This document shows positions 1 through 5,118 of a stretch of DNA of 7,733 bases, piece after piece. The position numbers were made by a program, and so were the translations under genes. The first letter of the stretch is position 1; each line of letters begins with the position of its first letter. The notes under the pieces are model-generated. The model worked only from the letters and a program-made list of their open reading frames with translations. It had not been told where the DNA came from and searched no databases. The stretch comes from Gammaproteobacteria bacterium (lineage in GTDB: Bacteria > Pseudomonadota > Gammaproteobacteria > UBA6429 > Thiohalophilaceae): assembly GCA_029880425.1 (NCBI GenBank), contig JAOUOK010000064.1:1-7733 (forward strand). The letters are read 5' to 3'.

Positions 1-657
1 GCAATCATTTGGACAACCAGAAACTTTGAATTTAAATTTGTAAGGAAGTGCTGGACGATGAACGTCATCAGTAAATTCATTTACAAGGTGACGGTGAATA
101 GCATGTTCGTTTGCACAAGATTGTTCACAACGAGCTGCACCAACACAAGACATAGCAGTACGTACACAAGGACCAGCACCACCTAAATCCCAACCGTAGT
201 CATTGATTTCGTCGAAGAAGTGCTGAATACGGGCACTATCAGTACCGATAAACATGATGTTACCAGTTTGACCGTGGAAAGTGATAAGACCAGAACCGTA
301 TTTTTCCCAGCTATCAGCCAGTTGGTTCATCATGTCAGTTGTGTAGTAGTTACCTGGAGTAGGTTGTACACGTAAAGTGTGGAATTCTTTTGACTCTGGG
401 AAAGCACTGCCAACTTCAGAGAAACGTGGAATGATACCACCGCCGTAACCGAATACAGATACGGTACCGCCTTTCCAATAACCTTTACGAGTTTCGTAAG
501 AGTGTTCTAATTGACCAAGTAAGTCACCAACAGCTTTGTTGATATGTTCACTTGGATGTTCGTCACGAAGACGTTTGAAACCTGAAATGAATGAAGGCCA
601 TGGACCTTTTTCTAATTCATCAAGCATTGGTGTGTCATGGATTGTAGCTTTTGACAT
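1..657 (-). CDS. dsrA: Dissimilatory sulfite reductase alpha subunit, oxidative (reverse) type, N-terminal part
   Basis: DsrA pairs with DsrB in the cytoplasmic sulfite reductase. In sulfur oxidisers the enzyme runs in reverse, oxidising stored sulfur delivered on DsrC to sulfite. The first 219 residues are visible; the family is about 410-420 residues, so roughly half lies beyond the left edge. The N-terminus has a GPWPSFISG stretch (18-26), then ETRKGYWKGG (55-64) and YGGGIIPRFSEVG (71-83). The sirohaem-[4Fe-4S] ligands are present as C171-x5-C177 and C215-x3-C219 (GCPNDC). Residues 161-171 (AGPCVRTAMSC) match the oxidative type as I remember it from Allochromatium vinosum rather than sulfate reducers. 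The ATG start is fixed by a strong AGGAG 7-8 bases upstream. Codon use is strongly biased (CGT for Arg, GGT for Gly, AAC, TTC), unlike the plainer AT-rich neighbours, which suggests high expression. It is transcribed divergently from the dioxygenase-rspA genes. The family call is very safe; the oxidative direction is inferred from resemblance. Confidence 0.97.
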   Translation of the reverse strand, partial: MSKATIHDTPMLDELEKGPWPSFISGFKRLRDEHPSEHINKAVGDLLGQLEHSYETRKGYWKGGTVSVFGYGGGIIPRFSEVGSAFPESKEFHTLRVQPTPGNYYTTDMMNQLADSWEKYGSGLITFHGQTGNIMFIGTDSARIQHFFDEINDYGWDLGGAGPCVRTAMSCVGAARCEQSCANEHAIHRHLVNEFTDDVHRPALPYKFKFKVSGCPNDC

Positions 658-692
658 TGCGTTCTCCTAAATGGTGTTACCCGTTAAGCCGC

Positions 693-726
693 GTTACAAA
701 ATTTCAAATTAAAGTTTTCAAGTATA
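693..726 (-). promoter_or_regulatory. Candidate dsrA promoter (two alternatives)
   Basis: On the minus strand, TTGAAA (721-716) and TGTAAC (698-693) are separated by 17 bases, a fair sigma70-type pair that would put the transcript start about 30 bases before the dsrA start. A second candidate -10, TATACT (726-721), overlaps it and lies against the inverted repeat at 726-747, but has no good -35 box, as expected for an activator-dependent promoter. The sequence alone does not decide between them. Confidence 0.4.
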
Positions 727-747
727 GCTCTTAATTATTTAAGAACT
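726..747. promoter_or_regulatory. Inverted repeat upstream of dsrA, possible operator
   Basis: AGCTCTTAA (726-734) and TTAAGAACT (739-747) are inverted copies with one mismatch in nine, separated by four bases (TTAT). The repeat touches the TATACT candidate -10 of dsrA on the minus strand, a typical place for a dimeric regulator. It is AT-rich, so chance is possible. DsrC of Allochromatium vinosum has been reported to bind DNA upstream of its dsr operon; whether the RspA encoded here binds this site is speculation. Confidence 0.4.
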
Positions 748-1135
748 ACCTACTTCTTGTGCTGTTATAGCGTTGCTAACACCAGATATGGGGTCATTAA
801 CTCTACAACGACAGCATTCTTTCAGTTGCGACGCAGTCTATGTGTCCCATGCCGTGACGAGAATCACACTGATGGGGGGTTAGATAAGCCTTGCTTATCC
901 CATTGTGGATATAAGGAACCTAGCCTTAATCCCACCTTAAACTACGTATTAAGTGCAACAGTATTACCTGAATACTCACAAACCTGTATGAAAACAACAA
1001 GTTAATAAGTACCACATGCAGGGTATTTAGTACTGCCCCCTGCCTGTGTTTAAATCACTTATCTCTTGAGTGCGGGGTATTGGCTAGACCAATAATCTCA
1101 CTCTTAAAACCAGTATGCTTACCAGCGAAACATGA
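748..1135. other. Long divergent intergenic region with five successive hairpins
   Basis: I find no convincing gene here. The right two thirds are rich in inverted repeats. These are GATAAGC/GCTTATC (883-889/893-899, three-base loop); an imperfect 11-pair stem at 905-935 (GTGGAT, bulged A, TAAGG, loop AACCTAG, CCTTA, AT, then CC(C)AC); AGTATT/AATACT (960-965/971-976); GCAGGG/CCCTGC (1018-1023/1038-1043); and a two-part stem at 1068-1103 with GAGTG/CACTC outside TATTGG/CCAATA. None is followed by a T-run on either strand that would make it an ordinary terminator. I could not match the set to a riboswitch or a known small RNA. It may be a leader, a small RNA gene or a cluster of regulator sites. 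Confidence 0.45.
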
Positions 1136-1164
1136 TTACAATACGTATAACCTAGTAAAATAAT
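1136..1164 (+). promoter_or_regulatory. Weak candidate promoter for the dioxygenase-cmx6-rspA genes
   Basis: TTACAA (1136-1141) and AATAAT (1159-1164) are 17 bases apart. The -10 matches the consensus at five of six positions but the -35 is poor. It is the best pair I see before the first gene of the plus-strand cluster. Confidence 0.25.
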
Positions 1165-1255
1165 CGGGATTACCGTATTGATCGTGGGCGTATTTTACTG
1201 TTGCATGAAAAGATTGCAATACTTAGATGGGTATAACTTGAGTTTATCTACACTT

Positions 1256-2191
1256 ATGGTCAAAAAACATTCACCTTTTTCTTTGTTGCCAGAAGCTGAA
1301 ACGGCTTATCAAAACTGGCGTAGCTGGAAATTATCTGTCTACCCAAAACAGGCATCTGAAATATTGGTTGCAATCAACGATCCGTTTAGTTTAAGCAGTG
1401 AAGAACGAGATTTAATCAACCAATGTTTTCTGCGTGCTAATATGGCTGTTTATACTATTAATAATGTATCTGATTTTGCGAATAAAAAAATTGTACAAAC
1501 TTTAGGCAAAGAATTTGGTTTACTTAGGCTTGATAATAATCTAGGCGCAGATGATGACAGTATTACGTCTTTACAGGTTATAGCAGGTGGACAAAAGCAG
1601 GGTTATATACCCTATAGCGATAAAAAACTGAGCTGGCATACCGATGGTTATTACAATCACGCGCAAGAGCAAATTCGAGGCATAATTTTGCACTGTGTTA
1701 ATCCTGCGGCTGAAGGTGGAGAAAATGCACTTTTAGATCATGAAATGATGTATATACACTTGAGAGATCTGGATCCCGCCTATATATCAGCCTTAATGAA
1801 ACCTGAAGTATTAACGATACCTGCGAATGTGGAAAATGGTACTGAAATACGTGGCGCACAAACGGGTCCGGTATTTTCGATTGATACTGAAACGGGTGCA
1901 CTACACATGCGGTATAGTGCGCGTAAACGCAATATAATTTGGACTGATGATGCGGTGACAACTGCAGCGGTTAGCGCCATCGATGACTTTTTGGCAAGTG
2001 ATTCACCCTGGATACTGCGTCATCGGCTTGAGCCTGGTCAGGGGCTTGTATGTAATAATGTATTACATAACCGAACATCTTTTAAGAATGGTGCTGGTTC
2101 AGAACATCAGCGATTAATTTATCGTGGACGTTATTATGATCGCTTAGCAGGTACCTATTTTAACGACACTGCAAAGGCGATGTCATCTTAA
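1256..2191 (+). CDS. TauD/TfdA-family 2-oxoglutarate/Fe(II) dioxygenase
   Basis: Members of this family hydroxylate small organic molecules (taurine, butyrobetaine and others) using Fe(II), O2 and 2-oxoglutarate in the cytoplasm. Counted from the ATG at 1256 (311 residues), the iron ligands are H128 and D130 in LSWHTDGYYN and H271 in NNVLHNRTSF. R286 (QRLIYRGRYY) lies 15 residues after the last His, the same spacing as the 2-oxoglutarate-binding Arg in TauD. All catalytic residues are present, so it is probably active; the substrate is unknown. The frame stays open upstream to a TTG at 1178 and an ATG at 1205. I prefer 1256 because homology-like sequence begins right after it (SPFSLLPEAETAYQNWR), but no start has a good ribosome site. 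The stop is 19 bases before the next gene, so the genes are probably cotranscribed. Its place beside dsrA and rspA hints at an organosulfur or regulatory substrate; that is inference. Confidence 0.85.
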   Translation: MVKKHSPFSLLPEAETAYQNWRSWKLSVYPKQASEILVAINDPFSLSSEERDLINQCFLRANMAVYTINNVSDFANKKIVQTLGKEFGLLRLDNNLGADDDSITSLQVIAGGQKQGYIPYSDKKLSWHTDGYYNHAQEQIRGIILHCVNPAAEGGENALLDHEMMYIHLRDLDPAYISALMKPEVLTIPANVENGTEIRGAQTGPVFSIDTETGALHMRYSARKRNIIWTDDAVTTAAVSAIDDFLASDSPWILRHRLEPGQGLVCNNVLHNRTSFKNGAGSEHQRLIYRGRYYDRLAGTYFNDTAKAMSS

Positions 2192-2210
2192 GTGTAAGGA
2201 TTTTTAGTAT

Positions 2211-2399
2211 ATGTTGTATTTAAGTGAAGTATTAATGGAAGGTCATGCTCTGGAAAGTTTTAACGAACTTTGTGAAACAGTATCAGCAAAAGGTAAGGCC
2301 GGTGAAATGTTTTTTCGAATTGATGTAAAACCTCCTTTTACTGATACACCAGAAAACTGGGAAGAACAACTGGAAGCAGCATTTACCTCTACACGTTAA
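2211..2399 (+). CDS. Small conserved-looking protein of unknown function, 62 residues
   Basis: I do not recognise a domain. The protein is acidic and soluble, without a signal peptide, membrane segment or cysteine pair (one Cys, at residue 21). An N-terminal helix-like stretch (LYLSEVLMEGHALESFNEL) is followed by a more distinctive part, FFRIDVKPPFTDTPENW (35-51), whose Pro/Asp/Trp pattern looks like a conserved core rather than random sequence. It starts 19 bases after the dioxygenase stop, with TAAGGA upstream, and precedes the Cas6-like gene by 46 bases, so it is probably a member of that operon. I have a vague memory of similar short proteins labelled as sulfur-relay DsrC, but no DsrC motif is visible, so I do not adopt that name. 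It could be a small partner of one of the neighbouring proteins. Confidence 0.75.
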   Translation: MLYLSEVLMEGHALESFNELCETVSAKGKAGEMFFRIDVKPPFTDTPENWEEQLEAAFTSTR

Positions 2400-2445
2400 T
2401 TAACCACTGCGTGTTGTTTTACGCTAGCGAACTTAAGAGAAAGTT

Positions 2446-3129
2446 ATGTATTGGAACGAAGATAAAAAGAAAGAAAAGTTTGAGATTCCGGATGATATTG
2501 TTGATGTCTCATTTGTAGTTAAATGCAAATGTTTGCCGCTCGAACATATGGAATCACTTTCTGAATCTTTATACACGGTTTTACCCTGGCTTGAAGAAGA
2601 AAAACTCGCGGGTATACATCCCATTAATGGTGCAGAGTCGGGAAATGGCTGGGAACGTTCACATGATCCGAACGAGTTAATCTATTTGTCACGCCGTCAA
2701 AAAATGACTTTACGTTTGCCAAAACAACGTCTTGCTGAAGCTGAAACCATGGTCGGAAAAACAATTAATGTTGAAGGTTATGATATTGAAATTGGCAAAA
2801 GCGCAGTTAAAAAATTAAGTGATTTACCCACTGCATTTTGTCGTTCTATTTTGATTGATGGCCGCATGGATGAGCAAGAGTTTATGCAGTGGGCGTTCGA
2901 GGAACTCAAAGCACTGGATATCACGGTACGGAAAATGATGCCTGGCATAGAGCGGGTTGTCACTCTGGCGGACAATAAAGAGCGGGTGACGCGTGGATTA
3001 ATGGTGGCAGAACTTAAACAAGATGAGTCTGTCAGGTTACAACAATATGGAATGGGTGAAGGACGAAAATTAGGTTGTGGTATTTTTATGCCACAAAAAG
3101 ACATAAAAGCGGTTAATTCGGACGATTAA
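2446..3129 (+). CDS. cmx6: Cas6-like RAMP protein, Cmx6 (MYXAN) type, without a CRISPR context
   Basis: Cas6 proteins are RNA endonucleases of the RAMP fold that cut CRISPR transcripts at repeat hairpins. This 227-residue protein has the landmarks I know from Cmx6: LPWLEEEKLAGIHPINGAES near 46-65, a LSRRQKMTLRLPKQR block (81-95), and MVAELKQDESVRLQQ (186-200). These are followed by the C-terminal glycine-rich loop GMGEGRKLGCGIF (202-214), the hallmark of RAMP RNA-binding proteins. H58 (GIHPI) is a candidate catalytic histidine; R83, R84 and the basic loop could bind RNA. No repeat array, spacer-like series or other cas gene exists in the window. The gene instead lies between a 62-residue unknown and rspA, in the same direction. 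The ribosome site is AGAGAAAG, close before the ATG. It may have been co-opted for another RNA. The family call is from remembered motifs and fairly firm; the function is not known. Confidence 0.8.
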   Translation: MYWNEDKKKEKFEIPDDIVDVSFVVKCKCLPLEHMESLSESLYTVLPWLEEEKLAGIHPINGAESGNGWERSHDPNELIYLSRRQKMTLRLPKQRLAEAETMVGKTINVEGYDIEIGKSAVKKLSDLPTAFCRSILIDGRMDEQEFMQWAFEELKALDITVRKMMPGIERVVTLADNKERVTRGLMVAELKQDESVRLQQYGMGEGRKLGCGIFMPQKDIKAVNSDD

Positions 3130-3177
3130 AAGCTTTAAATTGAGCCTTTTTTCTGGTTAAATAAGCGCCCATTAATA

Positions 3178-3187
3178 TTCGCGCGAA
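3178..3187. repeat. Short perfect palindrome before rspA
   Basis: TTCGCGCGAA is a perfect 10-base palindrome in the 118-base gap between the Cas6-like gene and rspA. Its GC-rich core stands out in AT-rich surroundings. It could be a regulator site for rspA or chance; I see no convincing promoter or terminator in this gap. Confidence 0.2.
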
Positions 3188-3247
3188 ATTAAAACGCTGC
3201 TAAAAACCAATTTTAACAATTTAGACAAGATTCTAGAGGAATTAATA

Positions 3248-3586
3248 ATGGCACTGGAAGTAAACGGACAAACAATCGCAACGACAGATGAAGGCTATCT
3301 TGAAGATGCAAATGATTGGAACCAAGATGTAGCTCAGGCAATTGCTGATGCTGATGAATTACCCATGACTGAAAGGCATTGGGATGTAGTAAATTACTTG
3401 CGCGATGAGCATGTAAATAACAACGGTGCTGAGCCAAATGAACGTACTATTTTAAAAGCCATGAGCAAAGTTTGGGGCGAAAAAGTAAGTTCTAAAATTA
3501 TGTATGAAATGTTTCCTGCAATGCCTTCAAAACAAGGCCGTAAAATTGCTGGCTTACCAAAAAGTACACGTAAAGGCGGTTATTAA
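3248..3586 (+). CDS. rspA: DsrC/TusE-fold protein without cysteines (RspA type)
   Basis: DsrC is the small protein that carries sulfur as a trisulfide between DsrAB and the DsrMKJOP membrane complex; TusE is its tRNA-thiolation relative. This 112-residue protein has the full family length and landmarks: EGYLEDANDWNQDVA (15-29), LPMTERHWDVVNYLRDE (38-54) and the C-terminal KQGRKIAGLPK (95-105). The two functional cysteines are gone. By alignment with Allochromatium DsrC (KQACRFAGLPKPTGCV), CysB is replaced by R98 and CysA by K109, and the tail is RKGGY, two residues longer. There is no cysteine anywhere, so it cannot carry sulfur. Such proteins have been called RspA and proposed to be regulators. 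The C-terminal arm is strongly basic (K95, R98, K99, K105, R108, K109), which would suit nucleic-acid binding; that is inference. The start has a good AGAGGA ribosome site. It lies 118 bases after the Cas6-like gene and may be cotranscribed. Confidence 0.9.
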   Translation: MALEVNGQTIATTDEGYLEDANDWNQDVAQAIADADELPMTERHWDVVNYLRDEHVNNNGAEPNERTILKAMSKVWGEKVSSKIMYEMFPAMPSKQGRKIAGLPKSTRKGGY

Positions 3587-3595
3587 GCCTGTAAA

Positions 3596-3684
3596 GTTGG
3601 ATCAAAGCCTGATCTACACCAAAATGGGTATAGTCTGAATTTATTCAGGCTGGTAAATTTCGTTTCACGGATCAGGCATCCAAC
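3596..3684 (+). other. Highly structured intergenic element downstream of rspA
   Basis: Three nested stems can be drawn. P1 is GTTGGAT/ATCCAAC (3596-3602/3678-3684, seven perfect pairs). After a CAAA bulge on the 5' side comes P2, GCCTGATC/GATCAGGC (3607-3614/3670-3677, eight perfect pairs). Inside is P3, AGTCTGAA/TTCAGGCT (3632-3639/3644-3651, one G-U), with a TTTA tetraloop. The element begins ten bases after the rspA stop and lacks a T-run, so it is not a plain terminator. It could be a 3' UTR or intercistronic RNA structure, a processing site, or an inserted palindromic repeat (REP or MITE-like). P3 resembles the small tetraloop stems that Cas6 enzymes recognise, but a link is speculative. 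Confidence 0.6.
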
Positions 3685-3698
3685 AAATTTCAGTTTTT

Positions 3699-3710
3699 CG
3701 ACTATAGTCG
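3699..3710. promoter_or_regulatory. 12-base perfect palindrome upstream of the 71-residue gene
   Basis: CGACTATAGTCG is a perfect palindrome; TTTTT before it and GAAAG after it extend the pairing with two G-T wobbles. It contains TATAGT (3703-3708), which could serve as a -10 box, though no good -35 is visible. It ends 27 bases before the start codon, a position fitting an operator or a 5' UTR hairpin. Confidence 0.35.
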
Positions 3711-3737
3711 GAAAGCAAACAAACTGAGGATTTAAAA

Positions 3738-3953
3738 ATGAGTGAAAAAGCTAAATTAATTGCAGAAATGCTCGAAATGCAAAAAATGTTTCAAGACTAC
3801 GAAAATAAAAATGGCGTAGATGCAAAAGACTATTTTGCTGCTGAAGAAGGTCATCCTTTACATAACTACCGTGAAAAATACCAAGAGTTAGCGAACAAAG
3901 TTGACGAAATGGCTCACGCTGATAAAGGTTCAACTCGTTGGTTCACTTCTTAA
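3738..3953 (+). CDS. Small soluble protein of unknown function, 71 residues
   Basis: No family recognised. The protein is highly charged and mostly predicted helical. There is an N-terminal amphipathic stretch (AKLIAEMLEMQKMFQDYENK), a middle segment VDAKDYFAAEEGHPLHNYRE (27-46) with a GHPLHNYR core that looks conserved, and a second helix ending in STRWFTS. It has no cysteine, signal peptide or membrane segment. The start is well supported by GAGGA eight bases before the ATG, and the gene is closed by an intrinsic terminator 22 bases after its stop. These are strong signs of a real, independently tuned gene. It is the last gene in the plus-strand run that begins with the dioxygenase, separated from rspA by 151 bases of structured sequence. 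It could be a partner of RspA or of the dsr proteins, but only position suggests this. Confidence 0.8.
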   Translation: MSEKAKLIAEMLEMQKMFQDYENKNGVDAKDYFAAEEGHPLHNYREKYQELANKVDEMAHADKGSTRWFTS

Positions 3954-3974
3954 GAATTGTTTGAATCCAATAAT

Positions 3975-4012
3975 AAAGGCGCTTGCTGTAATATACAGGA
4001 GCGCCTTTTTTT
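3975..4012 (+). terminator. Rho-independent terminator after the 71-residue gene
   Basis: AAAGGCGC (3975-3982) pairs with GCGCCTTT (4001-4008), with an inner CTGT/ACAG stem in the loop and a T-run through 4012. It lies between two convergent genes. The reverse direction has only an interrupted T-tail, so it may also stop the minus-strand dioxygenase transcript, but less efficiently. Confidence 0.9.
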
Positions 4013-4032
4013 ATGCCTGAAGATAATTTTAA

Positions 4033-4707
4033 TTAAAGTTCAGCCCACATTCTAAACAGGTTGATATAAGTAACATCGATTTTTTTAGTTTCATTATCAT
4101 CTGGCCGGTTTTTTAATAATGATTCACGCGCCAGGTTAAGGTTGTAAAGTAGTTCTCTTTTTGCGGGTTCCCTTACCATACTTTGCGTCCAGGTTACTGC
4201 GACCAGGCGAGTTCCTTTTGTTACTTCTGCCACATGATGCAAGCTACCAGAGGGGTAAACAACTGCAGAGCCTGCAGCGAGCTTAATTTTTTGTTCACCA
4301 AAAGATGTATTAATAACTAATTCACCGCCTTCATAGTCTTCAGGTTCATTTAAAAAGACGGTTGTTGATACATCGGTGCGATACTGTTGACCGGGATTGC
4401 CCATAATAGGATCATCGACATGATCACCGTATGTCATACCCTTGCTATAACGTGCGTAGAATGGGGCAGCGACGCGTAATGGCAAAGCTGCCGCTTTAAA
4501 CTCTTCGTGTTGCACCAGGCTACCCATCACAATGTTATTGAGTTGTTGCATTTGCTGATCATCAGCAGAAAGTTCTTCATTATTTTTTACACGTTTAGCT
4601 GCCATACCAGCAGATAATTTGCCGTCTACAAACTTTGCTTTTTCCAGGGTCTGTGTGACAAAATCAAGTCGTTGTTGATCGAGTACATTTGGAATTGTTA
4701 TGAGCAT
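4033..4707 (-). CDS. PKHD-type 2-oxoglutarate/Fe(II) hydroxylase, PiuC/YbiX family
   Basis: The family belongs to the prolyl-4-hydroxylase-like branch of 2-oxoglutarate dioxygenases. In other proteobacteria it is often linked to TonB-dependent iron uptake, and its substrate is unknown. At 224 residues it matches the usual length of about 225. Iron ligands are H96 and D98 (YGDHVDDPIMG) and H157 (PSGSLHHV); R167 (KGTRLVAVTW), ten residues on, is the expected 2-oxoglutarate-binding residue. FLNEPEDYEGGEL (118-130) and TQSMVRE (174-180) are further family marks. The C-terminal tail from about residue 182 (ELLYNLNLARESL) is the usual small helical extension. The ATG has only a weak AGG upstream. 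It is convergent with the 71-residue gene and divergent from the 105-residue gene. No receptor or siderophore gene accompanies it here, unlike the classical piuC setting. Confidence 0.92.
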   Translation of the reverse strand: MLITIPNVLDQQRLDFVTQTLEKAKFVDGKLSAGMAAKRVKNNEELSADDQQMQQLNNIVMGSLVQHEEFKAAALPLRVAAPFYARYSKGMTYGDHVDDPIMGNPGQQYRTDVSTTVFLNEPEDYEGGELVINTSFGEQKIKLAAGSAVVYPSGSLHHVAEVTKGTRLVAVTWTQSMVREPAKRELLYNLNLARESLLKNRPDDNETKKIDVTYINLFRMWAEL

Positions 4708-4713
4708 AAATAA

Positions 4714-4742
4714 TTACCTGAGTGAGCTATGTGATGTATAAT
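4714..4742 (+). promoter_or_regulatory. Candidate promoter for the 105-residue gene
   Basis: TTACCT (4714-4719) and a perfect TATAAT (4737-4742) are 17 bases apart, giving a leader of about 50 bases before the ATG at 4801. It lies in the 93-base divergent gap, so it may overlap control of the PKHD gene on the other strand. Confidence 0.45.
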
Positions 4743-4800
4743 AATACCTTATATATAAAGCTAAAACGCCAGAATTTAAAGTGGCTTTGAGGAAATTTGA

Positions 4801-5118
4801 ATGATACTTAATGTTGCAGTCGATGGTCAAAATGTTGATATAAATGTACCCGATACCATGTTGTCGGAGGCGCGTGAATTTTTTGACAAAATGGATGCGG
4901 ATTTAGATAAGGGCTACCAAATGGGACGTTACTGGGTAGAAAACCCTAACCCGGAAGAACGGTGCCAGATTGCAGCAGACAGATTAGTTACCGCTATTGA
5001 AAATGAAAATCGTAATATGGCGACAATGATGTCAGCTTACATATTAAGTAAAGCACCGCACATTGAAAGCGTGGTGATAGATTCAAGCGATGAAATTCAG
5101 GAAATTCATTTTTTATAA
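4801..5118 (+). CDS. Protein of unknown function, 105 residues
   Basis: No family recognised. It is an acidic cytoplasmic protein. Residues 1-18 form two likely beta strands (ILNVAVDGQNVDINVP), followed by an acidic helix (AREFFDKMDADLDKGYQMG). Next comes a distinctive block, YWVENPNPEERCQIAADRLV (44-63), and a second helix with NMATMMSAYILSKAP; it ends in VVIDSSDEIQEIHF. The mixed pattern of hydrophobic strands and a Cys-containing CQIAADRL core looks like a folded, conserved domain. The start is secured by GAGGAAA five bases before the ATG and by a good TATAAT promoter upstream. Its last six bases overlap the end of the convergent acetyltransferase gene. The gene stands alone on its strand, so neighbours give no hint of function. 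Confidence 0.8.
   Translation: MILNVAVDGQNVDINVPDTMLSEAREFFDKMDADLDKGYQMGRYWVENPNPEERCQIAADRLVTAIENENRNMATMMSAYILSKAPHIESVVIDSSDEIQEIHFL

Noticed and set aside
871..970. Riboswitch of the TPP type, suggested by a G-run and an ACCTGAA stretch
   Set aside because: The CTGAGA element and the required order of helices are missing, and no thiamine gene follows.
757..1005. 82-codon open frame on the plus strand in the dsrA upstream region
   Set aside because: It starts with TTG, has no ribosome site, an unstructured and cysteine-rich composition, and runs through several hairpins; more likely non-coding.
1178..1255. N-terminal extension of the dioxygenase from the TTG at 1178 or ATG at 1205
   Set aside because: The extra residues look unlike the family and no ribosome site supports them; kept as an alternative start only.
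1698..1980. Antisense open frames opposite the TauD-type dioxygenase
   Set aside because: Low-complexity shadow frames of a gene whose catalytic motifs are clear on the plus strand.
2433..3104. Antisense open frames opposite the Cas6-like gene
   Set aside because: Composition is Ser-rich shadow coding with no ribosome sites; the plus-strand gene has conserved family motifs.
3596..3684. Ordinary rho-independent terminator of rspA
   Set aside because: The stems are not followed by a T-run on the plus strand, and the fold is larger and bulged, unlike a terminator.
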